Assembly (NCBI GenBank): GCA_902765395.1
Contig: CACWZP010000016.1
Location: 50,205 to 114,204 of the forward strand
Length of the DNA: 64,000 nt
Reading direction: 5' to 3'
From: an uncultured Eubacteriales bacterium
GTDB lineage: Bacteria > Bacillota > Clostridia > Christensenellales > Aristaeellaceae
Positions 24,848-32,967 of this stretch are shown here, in pieces. Numbering within the stretch: the first letter of the stretch is position 1; every line of letters begins with the position of its first letter. Below the pieces are notes generated by a model. That model did not search any database and was not told the DNA's origin. It saw only the letters and a list, made by a program, of their open reading frames with translations. A program made the position numbers and the translations under genes.

Positions 24848-24907
24848 TACTCTGTTTGTATCATATGTTATAGGTTATTCCTATATATACAAAATGGCCC
24901 GCGACTG

Positions 24908-24916
24908 TGCTATAAT
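24908..24916 (+). promoter_or_regulatory. Extended -10 promoter for the 24950 gene
   Basis: TGCTATAAT is an extended -10 element 34 nt before the start codon. No good -35 is visible. Confidence 0.5.
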
Positions 24917-24949
24917 GGCATCATCCATCATCTTGAAGGGAGCATCCCC

Positions 24950-25702
24950 ATGGCGGACTGGATCATGAAGGGGCTGGACTGGAGCGACCCGCGGCGGCTG
25001 AAGAGCCCGGCGGAGCTGGAGGACTGGATCGAGGAAGTGGGCTTCGCGCCTTACTTTGCCAGCGACATTCCCGGCTTTTCGGCGGAGGAGATGGTCTCGC
25101 CGGACTTCTGGTGGACGGGCGACCCTGCCCAGGACCCCTGGGAGTGGCGGGAGGCCGTGGCGGCGAACCACCGCGTGGCCTACGGCAAGTTCTTTGCGGG
25201 CCGCGCCGGGTTCATCAGCCGCCAATGGCTGCCCGTATTCGCCAACGCCCGCCGGGACGGCTTCGACTTCGACGGCAAGTGGCAGAGCGGCGCAGCCAGC
25301 CGCCGGGAGAAGGCCATCATGGAGCACTTCATGGACGTGGAATCCGAGGACGAGCCGGTGTTCAACGGGGCAGGCATACTGTCCACGGAGCTGAAGAAGC
25401 TGGCCGGGTTCGGCAAGGGCGGCGAGAAGAACTATCCCGGCATACTCACGGGGCTGCAAATGCAGTTATACCTGGTGATCGGGGGCTTCCGCCGTCGGGA
25501 GAACAAGCGGGGCGAGCCCTACGGCATGGCGGTCTCCGTGATGCAGGCGCCGGAGAGCATTTGGGGCTACGAGGCCCTGTCCGCCGCCTACGACGAGGCG
25601 CCCGCCGATTCCTGGCAGCGCATCTTTGACCACGTGAAGGCCCTGTTCCCCGCGGACGACGAGGCCGTTATCCGTTTGATCGGCAGGAGGCCGGCATCAT
25701 GA
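24950..25702 (+). CDS. AlkZ-related winged-helix-type protein
   Basis: This 250-residue soluble protein contains GKFFAGRAGFISRQWLPVF, then ARRDGFDFD, and later EKNYPGILTGLQMQLYLV. I associate these segments with proteins annotated as AlkZ-related (a DNA glycosylase-like winged-helix family). The catalytic features of true AlkZ are not obvious here, so DNA-repair activity is an inference. AGGGAG precedes the ATG; an upstream in-frame extension to 24773 is rejected because it crosses the promoter. The gene overlaps the next by 4 nt (ATGA). Confidence 0.55.
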   Translation: MADWIMKGLDWSDPRRLKSPAELEDWIEEVGFAPYFASDIPGFSAEEMVSPDFWWTGDPAQDPWEWREAVAANHRVAYGKFFAGRAGFISRQWLPVFANARRDGFDFDGKWQSGAASRREKAIMEHFMDVESEDEPVFNGAGILSTELKKLAGFGKGGEKNYPGILTGLQMQLYLVIGGFRRRENKRGEPYGMAVSVMQAPESIWGYEALSAAYDEAPADSWQRIFDHVKALFPADDEAVIRLIGRRPAS

Positions 25703-26298
25703 ACGATCGCGAATGGGACAAGCGGCTGAGGATCAAGACCATCGGCCGGGAGGACGAATCCAACCCCAACTACGCCCCCTACGAGCCCACGCCATACGAA
25801 GTGCTTAAGCGGGTGGCCGAGAGCGGATACATCCGCCGCAGGCAGCACGTGCTGGACTACGGCTGCGGCAAGGGCCGGGTAGCCTTCTTCCTGGCGGACG
25901 CGGTGGGCTGCCGGGCGACGGGCATCGACCAGTCCCAGAAGCTGATCGACCTGGCCGTGGAAAACCGCCGCACGGCCCGCAGTGGCAGCCGGGTGCGGCT
26001 GGGGCGCGTGCTGGCCGAACAGTACCTGCCCGGTGAGGAGGACGTATTCTTTTTCTTCAACCCCTTCTCCGCCAAGGTGTTCGAGGGCGTGCTGCGCAAC
26101 ATCGCCGTCGCCTGGTTCCACAACCCCCGGCCCATGACGCTTCTCATGTACTATCCATCGGAGGACTACGTGCGCGCGCTGGAGGCCGCGGAGGGCTTCA
26201 CGCGGCTTTCCCCCATCGACTGCCGCGACCTGTTCGGCGGCAAAAACGAGCGCGAGCGGGTGGAGGTGTGGAAGTATGAGGGTGCCGGCGCGCAATGA
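25699..26298 (+). CDS. Class I SAM-dependent methyltransferase
   Basis: The 199-residue protein has SAM motif I as V-L-D-Y-G-C-G-K-G-R and the acidic residue after beta2 in T-G-I-D-Q-S. Downstream is a VFFFFNPFS segment in the place of motif IV. The N-terminus (NPNYAPYEPTPYEVLKRV) is conserved in small clostridial methyltransferases of unknown substrate. It is translationally coupled to the AlkZ-related gene, so the two may act together. Confidence 0.75.
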   Translation: MNDREWDKRLRIKTIGREDESNPNYAPYEPTPYEVLKRVAESGYIRRRQHVLDYGCGKGRVAFFLADAVGCRATGIDQSQKLIDLAVENRRTARSGSRVRLGRVLAEQYLPGEEDVFFFFNPFSAKVFEGVLRNIAVAWFHNPRPMTLLMYYPSEDYVRALEAAEGFTRLSPIDCRDLFGGKNERERVEVWKYEGAGAQ

Positions 26299-26332
26299 GC
26301 GCGGTATCGCGAGAGCAGACCTTCTGACGCAA

Positions 26333-26395
26333 CGCCGCCCCTGCAAGAGCATTTACGCAATCCCGATCCTCGTCGATCCTTCATCGCTGGGCGGC
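26333..26395. repeat. Dispersed repeat, family D/E segment
   Basis: The sequence gcccctgcaagagcatttac-gcaat-cccgat followed by catcgctgggcgg is paralleled at 32168-32227. The gap 26299-26875 (577 bp) is entirely made of such repeat pieces and contains no gene. Confidence 0.6.
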
Positions 26396-26519
26396 GGATT
26401 TCCCAGAGGGTTTTCGCCGAAGCCCGGCGAACCGGACAACCGCGCTTTGCGCCGGTTGCCTGACCTTGGCACTATTGAGCGACGCGGCAAACGAATGATT
26501 TATCCTCCACAAACATAGT

Positions 26520-26660
26520 GAGGCCGTGGGCTCACTTGTGCCGGGAATCCGCCGCGAAAAAAACGTTCCCCGGCTCCCTATTGGATATAGCTTCCAGAAG
26601 GGGAACCGAGGAACGGTTCTTTTTGGCGGCCTGCGCTCGCTGTTAGAGGGGAACAGCGAG
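26520..26660. repeat. Palindromic intergenic repeat, family A (copy 2)
   Basis: Nearly the same as 379-497, with arms ccgttcccc-type/ggggaaccg-type and the ending ggcggcctgcgctcgctgtt. An extra hairpin follows (cgctcgctgtt/aacagcgag). Confidence 0.75.
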
Positions 26661-26674
26661 GGATGGGGGAAGTT

Positions 26675-26743
26675 CTGTAAGAGGTGCCCCACCGCCTGCT
26701 CCGCAGACACCTCCCCATTGAGATGGGGAGGCTTTTGGTTTGC
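26675..26743. repeat. Intergenic repeat, family B
   Basis: gtgccccaccgcctgctccg leads into ctccccattgagatggggag and gcttttggtttgcgc. It closely matches 10977-11037, including the tail TTTGGTTTGC. Confidence 0.65.
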
Positions 26744-26826
26744 GCATAATTATCTGCAGGGGCGCCGTTGCGCCGCCCGCCCAAAGCTTTTCTTTCGGAC
26801 GGCGCGGCGCCTGGGCTTTCCCAAAA

Positions 26827-26862
26827 ATGACGCAGGGGCGGCCATGAGCCGCCCCTGCGCTG
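26827..26862 (-). terminator. Terminator downstream of rubredoxin
   Basis: On the minus strand GCAGGGGCGGC and GCCGCCCCTGC flank TCATG, followed by GTCATTTTTGG. It lies 14 bp after the rubredoxin stop codon. Confidence 0.75.
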
Positions 26863-26875
26863 TCGTCGCACTGAA

Positions 26876-27034
26876 TCAGGCCTCCGAGAAGGAATCCTTG
26901 CCCACGCCGCAGAGGGGACACTCGAAATCCTCGGGCAGGTCCTCAAACTTGGTGCCGGGGGCGATGCCGTTCTCGGGGCTGCCCAGCTCCTCGTCGTACT
27001 CCCAGCCGCAAACATCGCAAACATACTTCGCCAT
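26876..27034 (-). CDS. Rubredoxin
   Basis: This 52-residue protein starts [18 protein letters not shown] and ends with [15 protein letters not shown]. The two C-x-x-C-G/C-x-x-C-G knuckles bind a single iron. The length and the segments [13 protein letters not shown] and DFECP are typical. It is a one-electron carrier in oxidative-stress pathways of anaerobes and could serve the rubrerythrin at 44206. ACAGGAGG lies 8 nt before the ATG. It was found by direct translation of the minus strand. Confidence 0.95.
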   Translation of the reverse strand: MAKYVCDVCGWEYDEELGSPENGIAPGTKFEDLPEDFECPLCGVGKDSFSEA

Positions 27035-27096
27035 GATGAATACCTCCTGTTTAGAATGTAAAGGTATTATACACTATATTAACGGAAAATGGAAGA

Positions 27097-27132
27097 GGAA
27101 AAAAAGAATTGCCGGGCATGGCCCGGCAATTC
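27097..27132 (-). terminator. Terminator of the ABC importer operon
   Basis: On the minus strand GAATTGCCGGG and CCCGGCAATTC form a perfect 11-bp stem with a 5-nt loop, followed by a run of seven T. It starts 2 bp after the last permease gene. Confidence 0.92.
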
Positions 27133-27134
27133 CT

Positions 27135-28115
27135 TTATCTTTCTTCCCTGAAGTAGTGCAGTCCCAGGCTCTCCGGCGGCTGGTCCTCCTTCTTCTTGCG
27201 AAGGCTGGTGAGGATCAGCACGATGATGGTGACCACGTAGGGCAGCATCTTGAAGATCTCCTGGGTGGCGCGGCCCAGGCCGGGGATGTACAGGTAGAGG
27301 ATGTACAGCGCGCCGAACAGCAGCGAGCCCCAGATGGCGTTCAGCGGACGCCAGCGGGCGAATATCACCAGCGCCACAGCCAGCCAGCCGCGGTCGCCGA
27401 AGCCGTTGTTGGTCCAGGTGCCGCCGGAATACTCCATCACGAAGTACAGCCCGCCCAGCCCGGCGATGGCGCCGCCGATGACGGTGGCCATGTACTTGTA
27501 CAGCTGCACGTTGATGCCGGCCGCGTCGGCAGTGGCGGGGCTTTCGCCCACGGCCCGCAGGCACAGGCCCTGGCGGGTGCGGTTCAGGTACCAGCTCATC
27601 ACGATGCTCACCGCCACGGCCAGGTAGGTCAGTATGCCGTAGCTGAACAGCACATCGCCCAGGATGGGGATGTCGCTGAGCAGCGGCAGCTTGATGCGAA
27701 AGGCGCTGGCCGTCGCCGCGGTGGAGATCTGGCCCACGCCGCCGGACAGCTTCGCCAGTGACCCGCCGAAGAAGTTGCCCAGGCCCATGCCGAAGGTGGT
27801 CAGCGCCAGGCCGGACACGTTCTGGTTGGCCCGCAGGGTGATGGTCAGCACGCTGTAGATCAGCCCGCCCAGGCCGCCCGCCAGCAGCGCCGCCAGCAGC
27901 GCCAGGAAGAAGCCCACGAAGGCGTTGGGCACGGCCACGGCCCGCTCATACATGAACGCCGCCGCCAAGCCCGCGATGCCGCCCATGTACATCATGCCCG
28001 GCACGCCCAGGTTCAGGTTGCCCGATTTTTCCGTCAGGATCTCGCCGTCCGCGCCAAAGAGTATGCAAACGCCCTGGCCGATGGCCTTTTGGATGAATAC
28101 GGTGATCACGCCCAT
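27135..28115 (-). CDS. ABC transporter permease, nucleoside/BMP type (NupQ/YufQ-like)
   Basis: This 326-residue membrane protein has the branched-chain/ribose permease (BPD_transp_2) features GNLNLGVPGMMYMGG and ATADAAGINVQLYKYMATVIGGAIAG. It would form the importer channel with the 28120 permease. The ATG at 28115 follows GGAGGG by 9 nt. The likely substrates are purine nucleosides, by family resemblance to YufOPQ. Confidence 0.85.
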   Translation of the reverse strand: MGVITVFIQKAIGQGVCILFGADGEILTEKSGNLNLGVPGMMYMGGIAGLAAAFMYERAVAVPNAFVGFFLALLAALLAGGLGGLIYSVLTITLRANQNVSGLALTTFGMGLGNFFGGSLAKLSGGVGQISTAATASAFRIKLPLLSDIPILGDVLFSYGILTYLAVAVSIVMSWYLNRTRQGLCLRAVGESPATADAAGINVQLYKYMATVIGGAIAGLGGLYFVMEYSGGTWTNNGFGDRGWLAVALVIFARWRPLNAIWGSLLFGALYILYLYIPGLGRATQEIFKMLPYVVTIIVLILTSLRKKKEDQPPESLGLHYFREER

Positions 28116-28119
28116 GGCT

Positions 28120-29226
28120 TCAGCCCTCCCTGCGGCGGTGGCGGAACTCCACCCTGTAGTTGATAAAGAACTCGCAGCCCAGCACGAAGAACAGTATGAT
28201 GCCGGTGATGATCTCGCTGGCATTCTCGTTCAGGCTGAACTGGCTGGCGATCTGGATGGCGCCCTTCTCCATGAACACCAGCAGGAAGGACACCAGCATC
28301 ATCGTAAACGTGTTCAGCTTGCTCAGCCAGGCCACGATGATGGCGGTGAAGCCGCGGCCGCCCGCCAGGGTGGTGGAGATGGTGTGGCCGGAGCCGCTGA
28401 CCAGCACGAAGCCGGTCAGTCCGCACAGCGCGCCAGAGATGGCCATGGTGCGGATGATGACGGTCTTCACGTTGATGCCGGCATAGCGGGCGGTGTTCAC
28501 GCTCTGGCCCACGTAGGCGATCTCATAGCCCTGCTTGGAATAGCGCAGGTACACGTACATGAACGCCGTCAGCGCCAAGATGATCACCAGGTTCCAGCCG
28601 TAGGTCAGCCCGAACAGCCCCGGCAGCCAGCCGGCCTTGCCGGAGGCGTTGATGATGCCCACGCTGTTGGAGCCGGCGGGGTTCTCCCAGTAGACCACGC
28701 AGAAGGCCACGAACTGGGTGGCCACGTAGTTCATCATCAGGGTGAACAGCGTCTCGTTGGTGTTCCAGCCCGCCTTGAACAGCGCCGGGATCACGCCCCA
28801 GACCATGCCGGACAGCACGGCGGCGCCGATCATGGCCAGGAACAGCACCGGCGCGGACAGCTTGTCCGCGAAGTTGATCATCACCGCGGCGGTGGCCGTG
28901 GCGCCGATCAGCACCTGGCCCTCGCCGCCCACGTTCCAGAAGCGCATCTTGAACGCCGGCGTCAGCGCCACCGCCACCAGCAGCAGCGACAGCGTGTCGC
29001 GGATGGTGACCCACAGGCGGCGGCTGGAGCCCACCGCGCCGTCGATCACCCCGGCGTAGACCTCCACGGGGTTCAGGCCCGTCAGCGCGATGATCACGCC
29101 GCCGCAGGCCACCAGCGCCAGGGCGATGGCCGCCAGGCGCACCCCGCAGGCCCGCAGGAAGCCGCAGTCCTCCCGCTTGGAAATGTGCATCAGCGGCTCG
29201 TGCGCGCCGTGTATGTTCTTCGCCAT
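28120..29226 (-). CDS. ABC transporter permease, nucleoside/BMP type (NupP/YufP-like)
   Basis: This 368-residue polytopic protein has KMRFWNVGGEGQVLIGA and ARYAGINVKTVIIRTMAISGALCGL, which are typical of the YufP-like partner. Its start codon shares one base with the stop of the ATPase gene (TGATG). It pairs with the next permease to form the membrane channel. Confidence 0.85.
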   Translation of the reverse strand: MAKNIHGAHEPLMHISKREDCGFLRACGVRLAAIALALVACGGVIIALTGLNPVEVYAGVIDGAVGSSRRLWVTIRDTLSLLLVAVALTPAFKMRFWNVGGEGQVLIGATATAAVMINFADKLSAPVLFLAMIGAAVLSGMVWGVIPALFKAGWNTNETLFTLMMNYVATQFVAFCVVYWENPAGSNSVGIINASGKAGWLPGLFGLTYGWNLVIILALTAFMYVYLRYSKQGYEIAYVGQSVNTARYAGINVKTVIIRTMAISGALCGLTGFVLVSGSGHTISTTLAGGRGFTAIIVAWLSKLNTFTMMLVSFLLVFMEKGAIQIASQFSLNENASEIITGIILFFVLGCEFFINYRVEFRHRRREG

Positions 29227-30758
29227 CAGTGCGCGCCCCCCTTTCCGGTATGGGTCATCAGCAGGCCGACTTCCTCTTTCGTGGTGGTGCGGGCGTCCAC
29301 GATGCCCGTCACCTTGCCGTCACACAGCACCAGGATCCTGTCGCACAGCGCCAGCAGCACGTCCAGGTCCTCGCCCACGCACAGCACGGCCACGCCCCGC
29401 TTCTTCTGCTCGTTCAGCAGCCGATAGATCGTATAGGACGAGTTGATGTCCAGCCCGCGCACGGGATAGGCCACCATCAGCACGATGGGCGCGGAGGAGA
29501 TCTCGCGGCCCACCAGCACCTTCTGCACGTTGCCGCCGGACAGCTTGCCCACGGGCGTGCTCACGCCGGGGGTGGCCACCTCCAGCTCGCTGATGATGTG
29601 CTCGGCCAAGGTCTTCGGCGCGCGCCGGTCGGCCCAGAACACGCCGCCCTTCTTGTAGCTGCGGATCATCATGTTGTCCACCATGTCCATGGGACCCACC
29701 AGGCCCATGCCCAGCCGGTCCTCCGGCACGAAGGACAGCTTGATGCCCAGCTTGCTGATCTCCACGGCGGAGAGCTTTGAGATCTCCTGCATGGGCATAT
29801 TCGGCGGATAGTAGTCGATTTCGCCGGACTCCTTGGGCGTCAGGCCCGCGATGGACTCCAGCAGCTCCTTCTGGCCGCTGCCGGCCACGCCCGCGATGCC
29901 CAGGATCTCGCCGCCGTTGGCGGTGAAGGAGGCGTGGTTCAGGGTGATGACGCCCTCCTTGTTCACGCAGGTGATGTCCTTCACCTTCAGCCGCAGCTCC
30001 GGGTTCACCGGGTCGGGCCGCTCGATGTCCAGCGTCACCTTCTTGCCCACCATCATCTCGGTGAGGCTCTCCACGGTGGCCTCTTTCGTCTCCACGGTGC
30101 CGATATACCTGCCCTTGTGCAGCACGGCCACCCGGTCGGAGAGGGCCAGCACCTCGTTCAGCTTGTGGGTGATGATGATGATGGCGTTGCCGGCGTCGCG
30201 CATGTTGCGCAGCACGGCAAACAGCGCGTCCGTCTCCTGGGGCGTCAGCACGGCGGTGGGCTCGTCCAGGATCAGTATGTTCGCGCCGCGGTAGAGCATC
30301 TTCACGATCTCCACCGTCTGCTTCTCCGACACGCTCATCTCATAGATCTTCTTGAACGGGTCGATGTCAAAGCCGTACTTGTGGGCCAGCTTGCTGATGC
30401 GGGTGGCCACGGCGGTGATATCCAGCTTCGTGGGGCCGGACAGCCCCAGCACGATGTTCTCCGCCGCGGTGAGCACGTCCACGAGCTTGAAGTGCTGGTG
30501 GATCATGCCGATGCCCAGCGGGAAGGCGTCCTTCGGGCTGCGAATGGTCACTTCCTCGCCATGCACGAAGATCTGGCCCTCGTCCGGATAGTAGATGCCG
30601 GAGATCATGTTCATCAGCGTGGTCTTGCCGCTGCCGTTCTCGCCCAGTATGGCCAGGATCTCCCCGTCCCGCACGGACAGGTTGATCCGGTCGTTGGCGA
30701 TCACCTTGCCGAACCGCTTGGATATGTTCCTTAGCTCGATGGCGTTCGCGTCCTTCAC
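29226..30758 (-). CDS. ABC transporter ATP-binding protein, duplicated domain (NupO/YufO-like)
   Basis: The protein has 510 residues and two ABC domains. Domain 1 has Walker A GENGSGKTTL, the signature-like VSEKQTVEI and Walker B ILILDEPTA. Domain 2 has a degenerate Walker A (GVAGSGQKEL), the signature LSGGNVQK and a degenerate Walker B ending YPVRGLD. This asymmetry is normal in ribose/nucleoside importers. It starts at GTG with AAGGGGGG upstream. No BMP-family binding lipoprotein is found next to the operon, which is unusual. Confidence 0.88.
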   Translation of the reverse strand: MKDANAIELRNISKRFGKVIANDRINLSVRDGEILAILGENGSGKTTLMNMISGIYYPDEGQIFVHGEEVTIRSPKDAFPLGIGMIHQHFKLVDVLTAAENIVLGLSGPTKLDITAVATRISKLAHKYGFDIDPFKKIYEMSVSEKQTVEIVKMLYRGANILILDEPTAVLTPQETDALFAVLRNMRDAGNAIIIITHKLNEVLALSDRVAVLHKGRYIGTVETKEATVESLTEMMVGKKVTLDIERPDPVNPELRLKVKDITCVNKEGVITLNHASFTANGGEILGIAGVAGSGQKELLESIAGLTPKESGEIDYYPPNMPMQEISKLSAVEISKLGIKLSFVPEDRLGMGLVGPMDMVDNMMIRSYKKGGVFWADRRAPKTLAEHIISELEVATPGVSTPVGKLSGGNVQKVLVGREISSAPIVLMVAYPVRGLDINSSYTIYRLLNEQKKRGVAVLCVGEDLDVLLALCDRILVLCDGKVTGIVDARTTTKEEVGLLMTHTGKGGAH

Positions 30759-30965
30759 CCGGTAATCCCCCCTTGCGGGCAGTGCCCGCTGACATTCGCT
30801 TCCGCGCTGTCATTCCCGCCGCCGGCGCCATTGGCGCCAGCGCTCGCGCGGCGTATGCGGATAATGATACAGCTTGATTATACCATGTATGGCCGTCCTT
30901 CCGCGACAGTTCATTGCAAATTTACGGTTATATTTGTCGAAGCGCGGCCCGTGGCGCGTTTGTAC

Positions 30966-30994
30966 TTGTCATAAGGCTGCGCTTATGGTACTAT
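30966..30994 (+). promoter_or_regulatory. Probable promoter for the 31048 gene
   Basis: TTGTCA (30966-30971) and TACTAT (30989-30994) have a 17-bp spacer. The rest of 30759-31047 is AT-rich promoter-like DNA plus a ggcgcc-att-ggcgcc palindrome at 30828-30842. Confidence 0.5.
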
Positions 30995-31047
30995 AAGGAC
31001 AACCGCCCCGGCGGGCGGCAGCTCATAGAATGGGAGGAGAAGGGAAC

Positions 31048-31767
31048 ATGGCTAAAAACGGAGGATTTGGCAGCAGGATGCTGGGCGTACTGGTCTACCT
31101 GATCGTGGGTATCGTGATCGTCGCCCTGTTTTCCGGCGGACGGAACTATCTGCACCAGCACAACAGCTTTCTTCGCCAGGGCGACGCGCCCAGCCTGAAT
31201 GAGATGCGCGCCCGGGGCGAGGCCTTTCCCGATGGGGAGTTCGTTAACCTGGAAGTGAAGGGGGTCATGGGCAGCTACGCCACCAACACCTCCAGCACCG
31301 AGACCCACGGGGCCAAGTTCCAGACCGGCGTGGACTATTACTACCTGGTCGTGCTGGAAGATTTGACGGTGATAACCGTCATCGCCTCCGACCAGGAGGA
31401 CATCCGCCAGCTGGATGCTCTGGTGGACGCGGTAAACAAATACAATGGCACCTCCCTGTTCTCGGAACCCGACTTTCCCTCCTACACCATCACCGGCAAG
31501 GTGCAGGAGCTGAAGAACAAGGATGTGCTGCGCTATTACGACGAGGCCCTGAGCTACGGCGGATTCGATAATTCCTATTTCAACGTCACCCATATCGCGG
31601 TGAACGCCAGCGACGTTCGCACCGACAGGGTGCTGCTGTACATCGTGCTGCCCATCGCGGCGCTGATCCTCATCGCCATACTGATCCATCGCCGCAACAA
31701 GCGCATCCGCGACGAGGAGGCCCGGTACCAGCGCGAGGCCGCCGAACGGGCGGAAGGCGGGCTGTAG
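31048..31767 (+). CDS. Two-helix membrane protein of unknown function
   Basis: This 239-residue protein has an N-terminal membrane helix (about 11-31, LGVLVYLIVGIVIVALF) and a second helix near residues 193-215. In between is a domain of about 160 residues with EFVNLEVKGVMGSYA, an F-Q-T-G-V-D-Y-Y-Y-L-V strand and YTITGKVQELKNKDVLRYY. The layout resembles clostridial proteins that display an extracytoplasmic loop domain. I do not recognise a characterised family. GGAGGAGAAGG precedes the ATG. Confidence 0.6.
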   Translation: MAKNGGFGSRMLGVLVYLIVGIVIVALFSGGRNYLHQHNSFLRQGDAPSLNEMRARGEAFPDGEFVNLEVKGVMGSYATNTSSTETHGAKFQTGVDYYYLVVLEDLTVITVIASDQEDIRQLDALVDAVNKYNGTSLFSEPDFPSYTITGKVQELKNKDVLRYYDEALSYGGFDNSYFNVTHIAVNASDVRTDRVLLYIVLPIAALILIAILIHRRNKRIRDEEARYQREAAERAEGGL

Positions 31768-31814
31768 AGGGATTGGGGAGCATACGAGAGGTCAATGAGG
31801 TCTTCGCGGCAGTT

Positions 31815-31945
31815 GTTCCGTTACAGGGAAACCGGGGGACGGTTCTTTTTGGCGGCCCGCGCTCGCTGTTCAGTGAAGCATCGCTTTCGGCACCCTGCGC
31901 CAAACTGCTCGCTTCAATTCACGACTCGGCAGGCCGCCCCGTGAT
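31815..31945. repeat. Composite repeat sharing about 100 bp with 10843-10943
   Basis: It starts with a family A right arm (gaaaccgggggacggttc, T-run, ggcggcc). It continues through gctcgctgttcagtgaagc, ttcggcaccctgcgcc, cttcaattcacgactcggc and aggccgccccgtgat. The flanking ggcggcc and ggccgcc are inverted. Confidence 0.75.
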
Positions 31946-31984
31946 AGAGGAGCAACGAGGGATGAGGCAGGGCTGAACGGGGGG

Positions 31985-32140
31985 ACCGGATTGCCACGTC
32001 GGGCCATGGGATGGCCCTCCTCGCAACGACGCATTGTCTAACCGTCAGGCTGCTTTTCTGTTGCAAAAGGAGGAAAACCCACTGTCCACTACAATGTCAT
32101 TGCGAGGAGGTGCGCAGCGACGACGTGGCAATCCGGCTTC
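31985..32140. repeat. Dispersed inverted repeat, ATTGCCACGTCG family (copy 2)
   Basis: Ends are ccggattgccacgtcgg and cgacgtggcaatccgg, inverted, enclosing catt-gcgaggagg-type pieces. It is diverged from 16718-16864. Confidence 0.75.
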
Positions 32141-32167
32141 CTCGGCATCTTCTGTAGGGCCGCCATT

Positions 32168-32318
32168 GCGGCGCCCCTACAGAAGTATTTTCGCAATTCC
32201 GATGCTCGCTGGTCCCCATCGCTGGGCGTTCTGTTCTGAAACCATGCCGCCGAAAAAAACCGTCCCCCGGTTCCTTCCCGAAACAGTATTTGGGAAGAAA
32301 CCGAAGAACGGCTCTGGA
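32168..32318. repeat. Repeat segment D/E followed by diverged family A palindrome
   Basis: 32168-32227 parallels 26333-26395. 32247-32318 is a palindrome with a left arm of gccgaaaaaaaccg and cggttccttccc, and a right arm of gggaagaaaccgaag. The whole 621-bp gap 31768-32388 is repeat-derived and has no gene. Confidence 0.6.
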
Positions 32319-32325
32319 AAACGCA

Positions 32326-32360
32326 GATTCCCCGCGCTTGAATCAATGGCGCGGGGAATC
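32326..32360 (-). terminator. Hairpin downstream of iorB
   Basis: A perfect 12-bp stem (gattccccgcgc/gcgcggggaatc) with an 11-nt loop. Only a few T follow on the minus strand, so termination is plausible but not certain. Confidence 0.6.
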
Positions 32361-32388
32361 GTCTTTGAAATGGCGTCAGCAAACGGCA

Positions 32389-32967
32389 TCAAGCGTCCAG
32401 CGCCTGCCGGCCCAGCTGGAATGCCTTTTTGTTCATCTCCAGGAACTTTGCCGGCACGGTCTCCTCGATGGCCTTGATCCAGGCCGCCTCGGGAATGTCC
32501 ATGCGCCGGGACAGCACGCCGATCAGCACCACGTTCACGGCCTTGGCGCTGCCGGCCTGCTCGGCCAGGGACAGCGCGTCCACGGCGGTGACGTCGGCCA
32601 TGGCGGACAGCTTCTCCACGATGCCCTCGGGATAGGCCATCGCGCCGGTGATGACGGGCATGGGCCAGGTCTTCTGGGTGTTGGTCAGCAGCACGCCGCC
32701 CTCCTTCAGGTAGGAAATCCACCGCGCGGATTCCAGGATCTCGAAGGAGAGGATATAGTCCGCCTCGCCCTGGTCCACGATGGGCGAATACACCTTATCG
32801 CCATACTTCACGTAGGTCACCACGCTGCCGCCGCGCTGGCTCATGCCGTGCACCTCGGAAAGCTTCACGTCGTAACCCGCGCCCAGCAGCACGTTGCCCA
32901 GCAGCTTGGAGGCCAGCAGGGTGCCCTGCCCGCCCACGCCGACGATCATAATGGAAGTGGTCTTCAT
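32389..32967 (-). CDS. iorB: Indolepyruvate:ferredoxin oxidoreductase, beta subunit
   Basis: This 192-residue protein of the pyruvate-ferredoxin oxidoreductase gamma-domain type has IMIVGVGGQGTLLASKLLG, SEVHGMSQRGGSVVTYVKYG and a C-terminal helix region. It pairs with IorA to oxidise aryl-pyruvates to aryl-acetyl-CoA using ferredoxin. It overlaps iorA by 4 nt (ATGA). GGGAGG precedes the start at 32967. Confidence 0.92.
   Translation of the reverse strand: MKTTSIMIVGVGGQGTLLASKLLGNVLLGAGYDVKLSEVHGMSQRGGSVVTYVKYGDKVYSPIVDQGEADYILSFEILESARWISYLKEGGVLLTNTQKTWPMPVITGAMAYPEGIVEKLSAMADVTAVDALSLAEQAGSAKAVNVVLIGVLSRRMDIPEAAWIKAIEETVPAKFLEMNKKAFQLGRQALDA

Noticed and set aside
24667-24850. SAM riboswitch (S-box) before metY
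   Set aside because: The conserved S-box segments were not found. The leader instead contains a small ORF and one hairpin.
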